Assembly (NCBI RefSeq): GCF_036884655.1
Contig: NC_088342.1
Span: forward strand, 29,580,001-29,644,000
Length of the DNA: 64,000 nucleotides
Reading direction: 5' to 3'
Origin: Musa acuminata AAA Group
Taxonomy: Eukaryota > Streptophyta > Magnoliopsida > Zingiberales > Musaceae
In this document: positions 24,028 to 35,024 of the stretch, piece after piece
Numbering within the stretch: position 1 is the stretch's first letter
Layout: every line of letters begins with the position of its first letter
Translations under genes and position numbers: made by a program
The notes under the pieces: generated by a model
Told to the model about the DNA's origin: nothing
Databases searched by the model: none
Seen by the model: only the letters and a program-made list of their open reading frames with translations

Positions 24028-24589
24028 TGTTAGAATATATGGCCCTTTTATAATTGAATAAGATATATAATAGAATAACTAATTGGGTTCTGTTTAGATA
24101 TTTTAGCCAATAGACTAAGTCCACTACGGAACGATTCTTCGGAGATATTCTTGATGGGAGGAAATCTTCTGAGATCTCATCGTAGACCCTCTCGCCTATA
24201 AAAGGACATGATCTCTAGGGATTAACGGTGTGTTAGAGCGTCATAACGTTGACACATATAGACGCACCTCTCCGTTGAGGGATTCAGTTATTCTCCTCGA
24301 CTCTCTCTCCAAACCCTCTCCCCAAATCCGGATAGGAAGAGAGGGATAGGAAGAGAGGAGAAAGGGTCTACTCTCCGCACTCCCTGCAGATTCCGCAGCG
24401 CGATCGGATTAAAGACGGAGGTTGCAGTAATCTTGGATCACGGTGCTTAGCAGATCAAACAAGATCTCTGAACGGATGGCATCAAAAGGTACGCATCGTA
24501 TAATTAGATCTATGCATTGATTTCAATCCTGGCATTTAAGTTATTTCCGCATTATTGACATAGCATAATTACATATCTTTATGCTTACA
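24028..24589 (+). repeat. 3' LTR of Copia-A, left copy (562 bp)
   Basis: Starts TGTTAGAATATATGG and ends TATGCTTACA. The ends match the 5' LTR at 53851-54293. The following bases AGAAC and the GGAAC before the right-copy 5' LTR (minus strand) are a plausible target-site duplication with one mismatch. Confidence 0.88.
24197..24204 (+). promoter_or_regulatory. TATA box in the Copia-A 3' LTR
   Basis: TATAAAAG in CTCGCCTATAAAAGGAC context. The corresponding stretch is missing from the 5' LTR of the right copy. Confidence 0.55.
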
Positions 24590-25073
24590 AGAACAACTCT
24601 AAGAAACAACCCATAGGAAGCACTTTTAATATCCTTCAAAATATTATCATCCATGGCTCTCCAAATCTACCAAAACAAGTAATAATAAAGGAATGTAATA
24701 GAAAAGCTACTTGACCATCACAACCCTGAAGCCTTCATTAAGCCACATCTCTATGCCAGGCCTAAAAATCTAAAATGAACATTCAACTTAAGCAAAAGAA
24801 TTGTCCTACATTAACAGAGAAAGAAACACAAGTCAAGAATAAACTTTCTAAGGACTACAGGAAAACTTCACGCAAAGTGCATAAATTAGCATTACCAATC
24901 CCAAAATATCTCTGGTTTCATAGTATTATTTCTTGCTCGTTAAAGCTTGAAAGAGCAGCTTATTTTGCAGCATCAAACAATTGACTTGGTGGAAAGACAA
25001 CACTTTTATCCCTCACCACTTGATATCTATCTTTCTTTCTTCTTCTCTTCTTCCTCTAATGATAAGATTTTGG
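24590..25073. other. Unassigned segment between Copia-A and Copia-C
   Basis: About 480 bp with no long frame and no recognised motif. Its mirror copy is at 46932-47334. It is probably the DNA into which Copia-A and Copia-C inserted, or an older degraded repeat. Confidence 0.4.
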
Positions 25074-25578
25074 TGCTGTAACAGTTTATTGGACAGATAA
25101 TCTATTATTCAGCCAATAATAAGCTTTAATAATTCATAATCCACTTTAACCTTAACTCTTTTCTCATTTAACTTATACTTTAACTCTTTTAACTAAGAGG
25201 CAAAAAAAGGGGACAATAGTGGTTGTGAAAAAAGGAAAAATAGTAGTGGTAGTTAAGGGCAGAAGGAAAGAAGACAAGGATAATACAGAAGCTGTTTTAT
25301 CTCAAGTTGGATATTATTCTAGTGACATAATCCTTGCATCATAATTATTCTCTTATGATTGTTACTTGAGTTTTAGGCAAGAGACTCTGATATTTGTACA
25401 TTTATTATTTTTATAGTAGATTTTCTCTAGCTTACCTCATGATTTGTATTCTTCATGTTAGAGGGATTTTTCACGTAAATCTTAGTGTCTTATTTTATTA
25501 TAATTTTTATTTATTTTCGCTATGTGTTATGGCCTACTTATATTTGTTCATATATAAAATTCTCTTTTTATCCCATTA
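25074..25578 (+). repeat. Probable 5' LTR of Copia-C
   Basis: The downstream part has GAGGGATTTTTCACGTAAAT then CTTAGTGTC, a familiar R-U5 pattern of Tork/Tnt1-type elements, and it ends just before the PBS-like sequence. The left edge is uncertain: TGCTGTAACAG at 25074 is the best candidate. Confidence 0.5.
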
Positions 25579-25627
25579 ACTAGTATTAGAGCAAAGTTTT
25601 GGTGATATTTAATTTTTGTATTTGAAT

Positions 25628-26440
25628 ATGGAGGTTAATAGTGTTTCTCGTATAATTAACTTGAACGAAAATAATTGGATGATATGAAAATTAAGAATGG
25701 AAGATATATTGTATTGCAAATATTTGTAAAGACCTTTGTAAGGGAATAATACAAAGCCCACAACTATAACAGATAATGAGTGGAAGAGGTTAGACCAAAA
25801 AATAGTCAGGTTTATTTGACAATGGCTCGATGATAATATATTTTATTATGTTTCTACTGAAAGTACTTAATACTCTCTTTGGAAAAAGTTAGAATGTCTC
25901 TATGAAAGAAAAGTGATTGGCAATAAAGCTTTCTTGATTAGAAAACTTGTGAACTTCAAATATAAAGAGTATGCTTCTATTGCTGAGCATTTAAATGAAA
26001 TGCAAAGTATCACAAACCAGTTATCCTCTATGAAAATGTCTCTTGAGGATGAGTTGCAGGCATTATTATTTCTTAGTTCATTGCCAAAAAGTTGAGAGAC
26101 ACTAGTGGTTTCTCTCAATAATTCTGTGCCAAATAGTATTGTTACTATGAGTCAAGTAATTAGTAATTTGTTGAATGAAGAGTTGAGAAGAAAGAATTCA
26201 GCAACATCTCAGATTGATTCATAGGCACTTATTTTAGAGAAATAAGGAATGTCAAAATTCAAGGATAGAAGCAGTTTACGCATGAGTAGAAGTAAGTCAA
26301 GATCAAGAAAGATATTGTTTGCTACAATTATGATGAAAAAGAATATTACAAAAATTAATGCAAGGAACTTAAGAATAGAAATAAAAAAAAGAAAAAAAGT
26401 GGAGCCTACAAAGTTAAAATATAATACCATAACTATTATG
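25628..26440 (+). pseudogene. Copia-C gag, left copy, broken
   Basis: ATG at 25628. The N-terminus 'LNENNWMI' corresponds to the N-W-K motif of Tork gags, but TGA replaces the next Trp codon. 'RKLVNFKYKEYASIAEHLNEM' and 'LEDELQALLFLSSLP' (25913-26095) are characteristic. An RSKSRSR-rich stretch precedes a decayed zinc knuckle near 26310-26360 in which C and H ligands are replaced. Multiple stops. Confidence 0.7.
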
Positions 26441-28514
26441 CAGGGTGGTGATTATTTGATTTTATCTCATTCTGATGATATTTTTTCTTATGTATATTAG
26501 GATCTTGAGTGGGTGATTGATATATGTGTTTCTTATCATACAAGACCACAAAGGGAGTTCTTTGCTACCTATAGGTTTGAAAAATTTTGGTGTTGTCAAG
26601 ATGGGCAACTATGACACAGTAGACATCATCAACATGGATAATATCTATATAGAGACTAACATTGGTTGTAAGTTGGTGCTTAAGGATGTGAGGTATGTGA
26701 CTGACTTGAGGCTGAATTTAATTTCAAATGAAAGGCTAGATGATGAAAACTAAGATAGTATATTTCATAGAGGGTAATGAAAGTTCAGTAAAGGTTCTCT
26801 TATTGTAGCTAATATGAAGAAATGTTACACTTTGTATAGATTATAGGCCAAAGCTTATGGTAAGCAATTGAATGCTATAGAGAAAGGCTTCAGCATGAAG
26901 TTGTGGCATAAGCGATTGGGACACATAAGCGAGAAAGGACTACAAGTTCTTTCCAAGAGAAAGGTATTGGTAGACCTCAAAGGTATATGTCTGAACCCTT
27001 GTATTGATTATTTGGCTAGTAAATAATATAAAGTTTCATTTGCTAGTCCTGCTTTATATAAAAAAAGTCTGTCTTAAACCATGTTTATATAGATGTATGC
27101 GGTCATTTGAGGATCAAAACTCATAGTGGATATGTTAATGTTCCTAGTATTAATGATGCACTTTATTTTATCACTTTTATAGATGTTTTTTTAAAGAAAG
27201 TTTGGGTCTATGCTATAAAGACTAAAGATCAGGTTATTAATGTTTTCAAAGAGTTTTATACCAAAGTTGAAAGGAAGATAAAAAGATAATTAAAATGTAT
27301 AAGATCAGATAATGGTGGTGAGTACACAAGATTGTTTGATGATTATTGTAGATTATATGACATCCAACATGAGATGATAGTCTCTGATACACCTCAGCAT
27401 AATACAATTGTAGAGACGATGAACTGTACTATCATGGAAAAGATCAGATGTATACTTTCACAGGCCAAGCTACCCAAAAAGTTTTGAGATGAGACTTGAG
27501 AACTACAGTTAATATGATCAACTTGTCACCATGTACAATCTTAGATGGTGATATTGAAGAGTATGCATGACTAGAGAAAGATATTTTCTATAGGCATTTA
27601 AGAGTGTTTGGTTGTTGTGCATTTGCATAGACTCTAAACATTGAAAGGTTTAAGTTGGATGGTAAGACAAATGAATGTATTTTTCTTGGCTATTTACATG
27701 ATCAATTTAGTTATCGACTTTGGGATCTAGAAAAGCAAAAGGTATTTAGAAGTAGAGATATGATCTTCTTTGAGGATCAAACACTTGAGGATTTGAAGGG
27801 GGCACCAACCAAGACTTTTATAGAAGGATTAACATATTATGACCCAATTACTCTTCCAATACATCATAGTGATAGGGAAGATATGTAAGAAGATGGTGTA
27901 GTACCTGATGTTGATCTACTTGCAAGACATGTTGAGCAAGAAGTTACGGAGCAACTTCCCATAGAACCTCAGTTGAGAAGATCTTTTATACAATATTAAC
28001 CTTCTAGAAGATACTTTGCAGATGAGTATGTGATGCTTATTGATACAAGTGAACCAAAGAGTTACTAGGAAGTATTTGAAAGTAAATAGAAAAAGAAGTT
28101 GTTAGTTACTATGTAGAAAGATGGATGTTCTACAAAAGAACTACACATATGATTTGATGCAACTACCAAAGGGAATGAAGGTCTTGAAGAATAAAGTGGG
28201 TTTTTTAGATTGAAGATTTAAGAATATTATTCTCAATAAAAGTACAAAGCTAAAGGTTATGAAAGACTTTAGTTAAAAGAAAGGTATTAACTTTGAAAAG
28301 ATTTTTTCTCCTGTTGTTAAAATATCTTCTATTCATGTTGCTCTTGGTATTGCTGCTAGCCTAGAATTGGAAGTTGAGTAGTTAGATGTGAATATAGCAT
28401 TTCTTCGTAGTAATTTAGAGGTGAAAATTTATATGGAGTAACCAAAAGGCTTCAAAGTCAAAAGTAAAGAAAATTTTATCTACAAGTTAAGAAAAAACTT
28501 GTATAGGTTGAAGC
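26441..28514 (+). pseudogene. Copia-C pol, left copy: protease, integrase, N-terminal RT
   Basis: Protease 'WVIDICVSYHTRP' near 26510 has the catalytic D-T-G changed to D-I-C. Integrase has 'HKRLGHISEKGL' (about 26908), 'FITFIDVFLKKVWVYAIK' (27167-) and 'IRSDNGGEY' (27301-). 'MDGKTNECIFLGYL' (27655-) is the segment before RT. RT begins near 28030 and breaks off at 'LYRLK' at 28514, where the Copia-B LTR is inserted. Dozens of stops: the most degraded pol in the palindrome. Confidence 0.75.
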
Positions 28515-29999
28515 TGCTAGTCATAGGTGCCCAGCAAGCCAATCACGTGAGTGATGTCACGTGTGATTTGATACAGAATCTTTTTTGCTTATTATATTTT
28601 GGCGTATATCACTTTATAACTATTGCATAAATGCATATATATTGTGATGTCCTTGGATTTGTGCAATGGGAATCGGATCGTGATGAGATAACGATAATGA
28701 GATCGATTCACCTTTAAACACATATCCTAAATAATCCCGGTCATAGGTTACTCGAAAGGGACATCGTGATAACCGGATAGACTAGTGTGCTGTATACCCG
28801 TCCATATGATGGATGCAGCTGGTCTCAGAGCTGCTCGTGTAGGGACACTAGGGATACAGTACAGGTGCTCATTGGAGAATGAGTTCACTGATTGATCCGC
28901 TTACGGAATGCTGGATGGTTGATGATGCCTTATTGTTAGACAGCGATTCCGTAGTCCTAGTGGTGTATCTGGTCCTTAGACTTGAGACACCAAGGATGTC
29001 CTGTATGAGTGCTCCACTCTTTGATACCAGACTTATAGGTTTGGCTGTCCCAGATCTAGTACAACTGGTCATTGGGAGTGGTAGTCGACCTTACGAGGGC
29101 TATTGAGTGTCGACATAGGATCATCCACTCTCGGCGTCATTCGAGGAATATCCCATGTGTTCTTGCTCAGACAAATCCCTGGCCAGGGTCATTCGGGTTG
29201 AGAGAGAAAGAGTTCTCCGGGAGAATCCGATTAGAGCGAAACTTGAGTAGAAACCGTATGGGTCTGACAGCACGATACTCGATATACGGTCTTTGGGATA
29301 TTAGATGGATGAGGGACTATAGGTACATGGTAACTGAGGACAGACAGGTCTAATGGATTGGATTCCCCTGTATCGTCTGGGGACTACGGCGTAGTGGCCT
29401 AGTACGTCCGTAGTCGATGAGTCGAGTGAATTATTATAGAGATAATAATTCACTGAGTTAGAAGGAGTTCTGAAAGGTATGACTCACGGCCAGCTCGATA
29501 TTGGGCCTAGAGGGTCACACACATATGGTAGGCATTGCGATGAGTAGAGGTTCAGATATGAGATATCCGACGGAGCCCTTGTCTTATTAGATGCAGATCC
29601 AATACCCACTACGGAAGGACCCATTAGGGTTTGACACGAGATCTCTATAAATAGGAGGGATTCACAGCCTCATAGGCTAGAGTCTTTGCTTGCCCTTCCT
29701 ATTCTCCTCTCCCTCTCCACCTTAGAGTAGCCTTGAGTTTTGAGGAGCGTCGTCGCAACCCTGCTGTGTGGATCACCGCTAGAGAGGAGGACGGTTGACC
29801 TCCTTCACCCTCTCGATCTGCAAGGAAACAGGGATATACGATCTCCCTAGGTAACACAATCTCTATACGCAGTTTTGTGTTTTGCGAATTTTTGCGCACC
29901 AATCTTCGCACGACGACGAACATCTTTTTGGGAATCGGGGATTTTTGTTTTCTTGTTCTTCCGCTGCGCATATGATGTCGCCCCTATGATTTCCCAACA
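28515..29999 (+). repeat. 5' LTR of Copia-B, left copy (1485 bp)
   Basis: Starts TGCTAGTCATAGG and ends ATGATTTCCCAACA, immediately before the PBS. It matches the minus-strand LTRs at 35025-36516 and 42003-43491. Confidence 0.9.
29646..29653 (+). promoter_or_regulatory. TATA box in the Copia-B 5' LTR
   Basis: TATAAATA in ATCTCTATAAATAGGAGG. The other Copia-B LTRs have it at 35378-35385 and 42353-42360 (minus strand). Confidence 0.6.
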
Positions 30000-30000
30000 G

Positions 30001-30013
30001 TGGTATCAGAGCC
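30001..30013 (+). other. Primer binding site of Copia-B, left copy
   Basis: TGGTATCAGAGCC, complementary to the 3' end of initiator tRNA-Met, one base after the LTR. Confidence 0.88.
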
Positions 30014-30104
30014 AGGTTGTTCGTGCAAATGATTGGTTTTGAACTGCGTGTGTTGTGTTTAGGAAGAATTTTGACGTCAAAATCGTTGACGCAAAAGCGA
30101 GGAA

Positions 30105-30570
30105 GGGCAGCAAACAGTTGCTGCCCTCGATCTGCATGCCTGCAGCCACCTGCAGCGGCACCCGCAGCCGCAGCCAGGCAGCACAGCGCCGGCGCATGCG
30201 CAAGCGCTGTGCCTGCAGCAGCCGGCCGGCGGTCTGCTTGCAGCAGGCTTGCGGCCGGCGGGTAGAGGCGCCTGCGGCCGCTGAGCCCGCGGGCAGAGGC
30301 GCCGCTGGGCAGCAGCGAGGGCTGAGGCACCGCAGGGCAGCGGCGCCTGTGGCCGCTGCTCCCACTGGCAAAAACCCTGCAAGGGCGGCCGCCAGCGAGG
30401 CAGCACCGCCTGCGGGCGCTGCCTCGCGGGCAGAACCGCCCGCGGGGGCGCCCACCTGCAGCGGCAGCGCCCCCAGCGGGCGTGCCGCCTGCAGGCGAGG
30501 GCAGTGCCCTCGCCCTCGCCGCACAGGCCGCCGCCAACAGGGTGGCGGTGGCGGCGGCGGCAGTAGCAAG
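30105..30570 (+). other. GC-rich island in the Copia-B leader
   Basis: About 470 bp dense in GCGGCCGC, CGCCTGCGGG and GGGCGC words between AT-rich flanks. It opens long overlapping frames on both strands (up to about 224 residues on the minus strand) with Ala/Arg/Pro-rich low-complexity translations. I do not call these genes: the frames exist in all phases and follow from lack of AT-rich stop codons. Confidence 0.7.
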
Positions 30571-31354
30571 GGGAGAAGGGTATTAGGGTTTTCTGGGCAA
30601 AAGACAGTTTTGCCCCTCGGAATTTGAGAAATTTCAGTTTCTGTCTTTTGTCCAAATTACGAAAATACCCTTAGGAATTGAGAAATTCCCTACATGTCCC
30701 TGATTTCAGAAAAATATTAATTAATTAAAAGGTTTAGTTGATTATTATTTTTATTATTATCTAATAGTCCTACATGATGATTATTATTTATACATGTGAT
30801 GTATGATGAGTGGACGGATGATCATGGACCGTGTGATGTGTGTACTTGTGATTATTATTATTAAGGTCTGCGAACCTCCATTATATTTCTCGTTTATTGT
30901 CGGGCATGCGTGCTTATGATTAAGTTGTAATTGAGGAGGTGCAGCGGGAGCGTGGATGCGATAACGGGACCCACGAGACGGACGATCGTGATGCATGGAG
31001 ATGCATCAAGATGTCGACAAAATCGACGAGGACGAGATGGCCGATCACAGGGCATGGAGATGCACCGTTGCACACATAGATCTTGATGTGAGTGATTAGG
31101 CCTACTGGCTCGGGCCTAATCATATTAGGTTGTGGTCCATGATCATCTGGTGTGATTGTTTATACACATACTAGATAAGTATATATATTTGCATGCGATG
31201 TAGATATATATTAAATATGTATATGTGTGACATGTCATATTAGGAGACCAAATTATAGAAACATCTCTCAATAATATTAAGTCGGTAAACGTGAGGCAAT
31301 TAGATTGACCCACGTGGCCTTCCATCGTTATGAGTAGGAACCGATTCCCGGTGT

Positions 31355-31666
31355 AGGTTGAGTTGGTCGAGTCCCTCGAGACTCACCTATATCGCGATTC
31401 GCTATCTTGCTTACGACATAGAGATGTCACCGGTGACCTGAGGGCATGGTATGCTTGGTCGAGTCCCTCGAGGGTATATCATCAAATCAGACTCATCTTG
31501 CAACGAAGGTGTTGACTTAACCGAGCATCATGGTTGGTCGAGTCCCTCGAGGCCATGGTGATTCGGAGGCCGAACAGGACGGGAATCACAAGGAGTTGTG
31601 ATCGGCAAGAGTTGCCTACCTTTTAGGCTTAGTGTGATTGGTCGAGTCCCTCGAGGTTACACTAAG
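31355..31666 (+). ncRNA. Four-hairpin array in the Copia-B leader RNA
   Basis: Hairpins H1 31355-31388, H2 31446-31482, H3 31526-31560 and H4 31628-31666. All share the tip GGTCGAG-TCC-CTCGA (stem TCGAG/CTCGA, triloop TCC). Below the tip, the sequences differ but pair: H1 AGGT+GAGTT with GACTCACCT, H2 ATGGTATGCTT with GGGTATATCAT, H3 CATCATGGTT with GGCCATGGTG, H4 CTTAGTGTGATT with GGTTACACTAAG. Several pairs are G-U wobbles only on the element's sense strand, which points to RNA folding. The array lies 186 bp before the gag start. The same array appears at 40298-40609, 15983-16596 and 1-1094. Confidence 0.7.
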
Positions 31667-31851
31667 ACGCTGATTGGATCCTGATCCCCACTAGAAGTCT
31701 GCCGGAGACTTCCGTTTCACGTGATGAGGGTGTCGCGTGACTCGTTAGTAAAATAGTGGAAGCATATTAAGATAGAAGTCCATATCTTGATAGTTTATTT
31801 CTTGCAAAATCTGCATGTTATTCATTTTTGCTACATCTTTATTTTCAGAAA

Positions 31852-32664
31852 ATGTCGATTTCAAATCCCTTACGTGGCATACTTGATGTCAACCGCCTCA
31901 CTGGTCCAAATTATACGGATTGGCTCCGTAACTTGAGAATTGTTCTCACAGCGGAGAAAATCGTGTACGTCCTTGATACAGTGATGCCTACGCCCGAAGA
32001 AGGGGCAAGCGAGGATGAGATCGCTCGCTACGTGAAGTACATTGATGACTCCACTCTTGCTCAGTGCTATATGTTGGGCTCTATGACTCCAGAGTTACAG
32101 AGACAACATGAAAAGATGGATGCCAGATCCATTCTCCTACATGTCCGCAAATTGTTTGAGGAACAGGGAAGGACTCAACGATATGAGATATCCAAGAGCC
32201 TTTTCCGCGCTAGGATGACTGAGGGGACACCGGTTCAAAACCATGTCCTAAAGATGATTGAGTGGATAGAGAAACTCACAGGTCTAGGAATGGTCCTAGA
32301 GGATAACTTGTGTGTGGACATTGTACTTCAGTCCCTATCAGATTCCTTTTCATAGTTCATAATGGATTTTAATATGAACAAGCTTGAGGTGACTCTCCCA
32401 GAGCTCCTCATTATGTTGAGGGAGGCAGAGAGTACTATTAAGAAAGAGAAGCCAGTTCTCTATACTGGTGAGACCAGAAAGAAAAGGAAAGCAGAAAGGT
32501 CCCTTAAGAAGGGAAAGGGCAAGGGCAAACAAGGTAAAGCAAAGGTTGCTAAGAAAGACCCAGCAAAGGACAAAGGCCAGTGCTTCCACTGTGGTAAAGA
32601 TGGGAATTGGAAGAAGAACTGCAAAGAGTACCTTGCAGAAAGGGCGAAACAAGAAGCTTGGTGA
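31852..32664 (+). pseudogene. Copia-B gag, left copy, one in-frame stop
   Basis: ATG at 31852 begins 'MSISNPLRGILDVNRLTG' and 'NYTDWLRNLRIVLTAEK', a copia gag (UBN2-like). TAG at 32353-32355 interrupts it, and the same frame continues from there to 32664 with '[13 protein letters not shown]', a long Lys-rich stretch and an intact zinc knuckle [14 protein letters not shown]. The right copy has the same stop. Gag would form the particle and bind the RNA. Confidence 0.85.
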
Positions 32665-34312
32665 AGCTTCAAGTACATTCATGATCAATCTCCAATTGTT
32701 AGATTTTTGTGATAGTGCATTGGTATTGGATACCAATATTGCTTATCACATCTACAATTTATTGTAAATTCTAGCAAAGCTAAGGGGAGATTGACGAGAG
32801 GAATATTGCATAAAGGTTTGTTTATGCAAGACACTACTCCACATATCATGAATGTAAGTGTCTAAGAGGAAACGAGATGAGGTGAATAGTGCATACCTAT
32901 GGCATTGTAGGCTAGGTCACATCCATGAAAGAAGGATTCAAAAGTTGCTAAATGATGGATATCTAGATCCATTCGACTACGTGTCATATGCAACTTGTGA
33001 ACCTTGCATTCGTGGAAAATTGACCAACTCTCCATTTAGTGGAACTGGAGAGAGATCCACTGAGTTGTTGGAACTCATACATAGTGATGTATGTGGACCC
33101 ATGTCAACTCATGCCATTGGAGGTTACTCCTACTTCATTACATTTACTGATGATTTCTCAAGGTATGGATATATGTACTTAATGAAGTACAAGTCCGAGG
33201 CCTTTGAGAAATTCAGAGAGTATAAGAATGAGGTGGAGAACTAGACTGGAAAGAGTATCAAAACTCTTCGATCAGATCGAGGAGGTGAGTACTTAAATAC
33301 AGAGTTTACTCAGTTCCTCAAGGACCATGGGATATTATCCTAATGGACACCTCCTTACACACCTCAGCTCAATGGTGTCTCTGAAAGGAGAAATCGTACT
33401 TTATTAGATATGGTACGGTCCATGATGAGTTTCGCTGACCTACCCATCTCATTCTGGGGATATGCCTTAGAAACCACAGCTTACCTTCTGAACAGAGTTC
33501 CAACTAAGTCGGTAGTGTCTACACCATATGAGATATGGAAAGGGAAGAAGCCTGATCTTAAGGTTGTTAAGATTTGGGGCTGCCCAGCCCACGTTAAAAG
33601 ACACAACCCCGATAAGTTAGAATCAAGGACAGAGCGATGCATATTTGTGGGATACCCCAAGGAAACTTGTGGGTATTACTTCTATCATCTCGAGGACCAA
33701 AAGGTCTTTGTAGCTAAGAGAGCAGTGTTCCTTGAGAAGGAACACATTCTTGGCGGAGACAGTGGGAGAATGATAGAGTTGAGCGAAGTTAGAGAACCAA
33801 GCTCAAGCACCACTCTACAGCCCGAGTCTGTTCAGGTACCTAATACACAAGTTTAAACTTTACGCAGGTCTGATAGAGTATCTCATCCTCATGAGAGATA
33901 TGTGGGACATATTAGAGGAGAGGATGCTGAGGATATTGATCCTCAGACCTATGAGGAGGATATTATGAGTATAGACTCCGGGAAGTGGCAAGAAGCCATA
34001 AATTCTGAGATGGATTCTATGTACTCCAATAAGGTTTGGAACCTAGTTGATGCGCCCGAAGGTATTGTACCTATCGATTCCAAGTGGATCTTTAAGAAAA
34101 AGATCAGAGTAGATGGAAAGGTAGAGACCTATAAAGCAAGGCTAGTGGCTAAGGGGTATTGTCAAAGGCAAGGTGTTGACTACGACGAAACTTTCTCACC
34201 CGTAGCAATGCTAAAATCCATCATAATTCTATTGGCTATTGCAGCACACTATGATTATGAGATCTGGCAGATGGATGTGAAAATCGCATTCCTCAATGGG
34301 AACCTCGAAGAG
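32665..34312 (+). pseudogene. Copia-B pol, left copy: protease remnant, integrase, truncated RT
   Basis: After a frameshift, 'LVLDTNIAYHIYN' is what remains of the protease (D-T-G has become D-T-N), and most of the protease-integrase linker is deleted. Integrase runs from about 32858: 'HCRLGHIHERR', a C..C pair, 'FITFTDDFSRYGYMYL', 'RSDRGGEYL' and 'NGVSERRNRT'. Stops lie at 33242-33244 and near 33340. RT begins with 'NKVWNLVDAPEGIVPIDSKWIFK' and reaches 'QMDVKIAFLNGNLEE' at 34312, where the palindrome junction cuts it. The right copy shares the two integrase stops. Confidence 0.85.
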
Positions 34313-35024
34313 AAACTATGCATATGATTTCGCCCATAGATTTTTATACAATATCAATATCTCTTGTCATATTTGCATATGTGTAACCTATCAACACAAA
34401 TGGTCCACCTCCAAAGTTTAAACAAATCTTAAAGCTCCCTTTGAGATATCTAATGAGCCACTTTACTACTGTCTAGTGCTCTTTGTCTGGATTTGTAAGA
34501 AATCTACTAGTAACACACACTGCATATACGATGTCCAGTCATGTACATATCATCACATACATTAAACTTTCGACTACTAAAACATAAGAACTTTTTTTGT
34601 ATTTTCTCCTTTTCTTTATCACTTGATAGACTCTGCTTTGAGTACAACTTGAAGTGACTGAAAAAGAAGAACCAACTAGCTTTGTATTGCTCACACTAAA
34701 TATTTCTAATACATTTTTTATATATTTCTCCTATGACAATCAAATCTTCTTGCTTTTTCTATCATAAGAAATTTATATGCCTAGTATTTTCTTGCTAGCC
34801 CTATGTCCTTCATTGCAAATAACTCATTAAGTTCTTTTTTTAACCTATCAATTTTAGATATATCTTTCCTAATGATAAGCATATCATCAATATAAAGTAA
34901 GAGAATAATAAAATCCTCATCAAATCGTTTAATGGACACATAATAATCTGAAGCTATTCTTTTGTATTCATTTTTAGTTATAAATGAATTAAATTTTTTG
35001 TACCATTGTCTTGGAGCTTGCTTT
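34313..35024 (-). pseudogene. Copia-C RT C-terminus and RNase H remnant (right copy)
   Basis: On the minus strand the frame resumes after the Copia-B insertion with 'QAPRQWYKKFNSFI', then 'IILLLYIDDMLIIRKD' (catalytic Y-x-D-D as YIDD), 'LNELFAMKDIG', then a stop-ridden RNase H beginning. It completes the RT interrupted at 43492. The left end at 34313 abuts Copia-B RT of the left arm in the opposite orientation. Confidence 0.8.

Larger units (their letters stand above)
17777..24589 (+). mobile_element. Copia-A, left copy: 5'-truncated Ty1/copia element
   Basis: Contains leader (17777-19557), gag, pol, polypurine tract and a complete 3' LTR (24028-24589). The 5' LTR, PBS and first leader bases are missing, but they are present in the right-arm copy (53836-54293). 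Stop codons shared with the right copy (for example at 20029-20031) show it was already defective before duplication. Confidence 0.88.
25074..28514 (+). mobile_element. Copia-C, left copy: Tork-like copia element, 3' part lost
   Basis: A 5' LTR (about 25074-25578) is followed by a decayed PBS (TAGTATTAGAGC, 25581-25592), gag from 25628 and pol to the RT at 28514. There the Copia-B LTR interrupts it within the RT motif LYRLK / QAPRQWYK. The rest of RT is not found downstream in this arm because the arm ends inside Copia-B. Confidence 0.75.
17777..34312 (+). repeat. Left arm of a giant inverted repeat
   Basis: The whole segment reappears in reverse orientation at 37652-53564: Copia-A, an unassigned 0.4-0.5 kb segment, Copia-C, and Copia-B inside Copia-C, in mirror order. 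Translated fragments are identical over 61 residues at 25394 and its partner at 46611, and differ at roughly 14 of 300 residues in the Copia-A RT. The arm starts within a 27-bp tandem repeat of the Copia-A leader and ends within the Copia-B RT. Confidence 0.92.
28515..34312 (+). mobile_element. Copia-B, left copy: 5' LTR through RT, 3' truncated
   Basis: 5' LTR 28515-29999, PBS 30001-30013, long leader with GC-rich block and hairpin array, gag from 31852, pol to 34312. It is inserted in the Copia-C RT: flank GAAGC at 28510-28514 matches the ancestral target inferred from both arms. It ends mid-RT at the palindrome junction, so RNase H, polypurine tract and 3' LTR are missing. Confidence 0.88.

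Noticed and set aside
29863..30655. Long ORFs (up to 224 codons) on both strands over the GC-rich Copia-B leader, repeated at 41341-42139.
   Set aside because: Open in several frames on both strands, low-complexity Ala/Arg/Pro translation, no domain; a by-product of GC-rich sequence poor in stop codons.
31363..31656. GGTCGAGTCCC resembles the Pol III B box / tRNA T-arm (GGTTCGANTCC), suggesting tRNA-derived units.
   Set aside because: One base short of the B box, no A box or acceptor stem at the right distance, and the flanking stems do not fold like tRNA.
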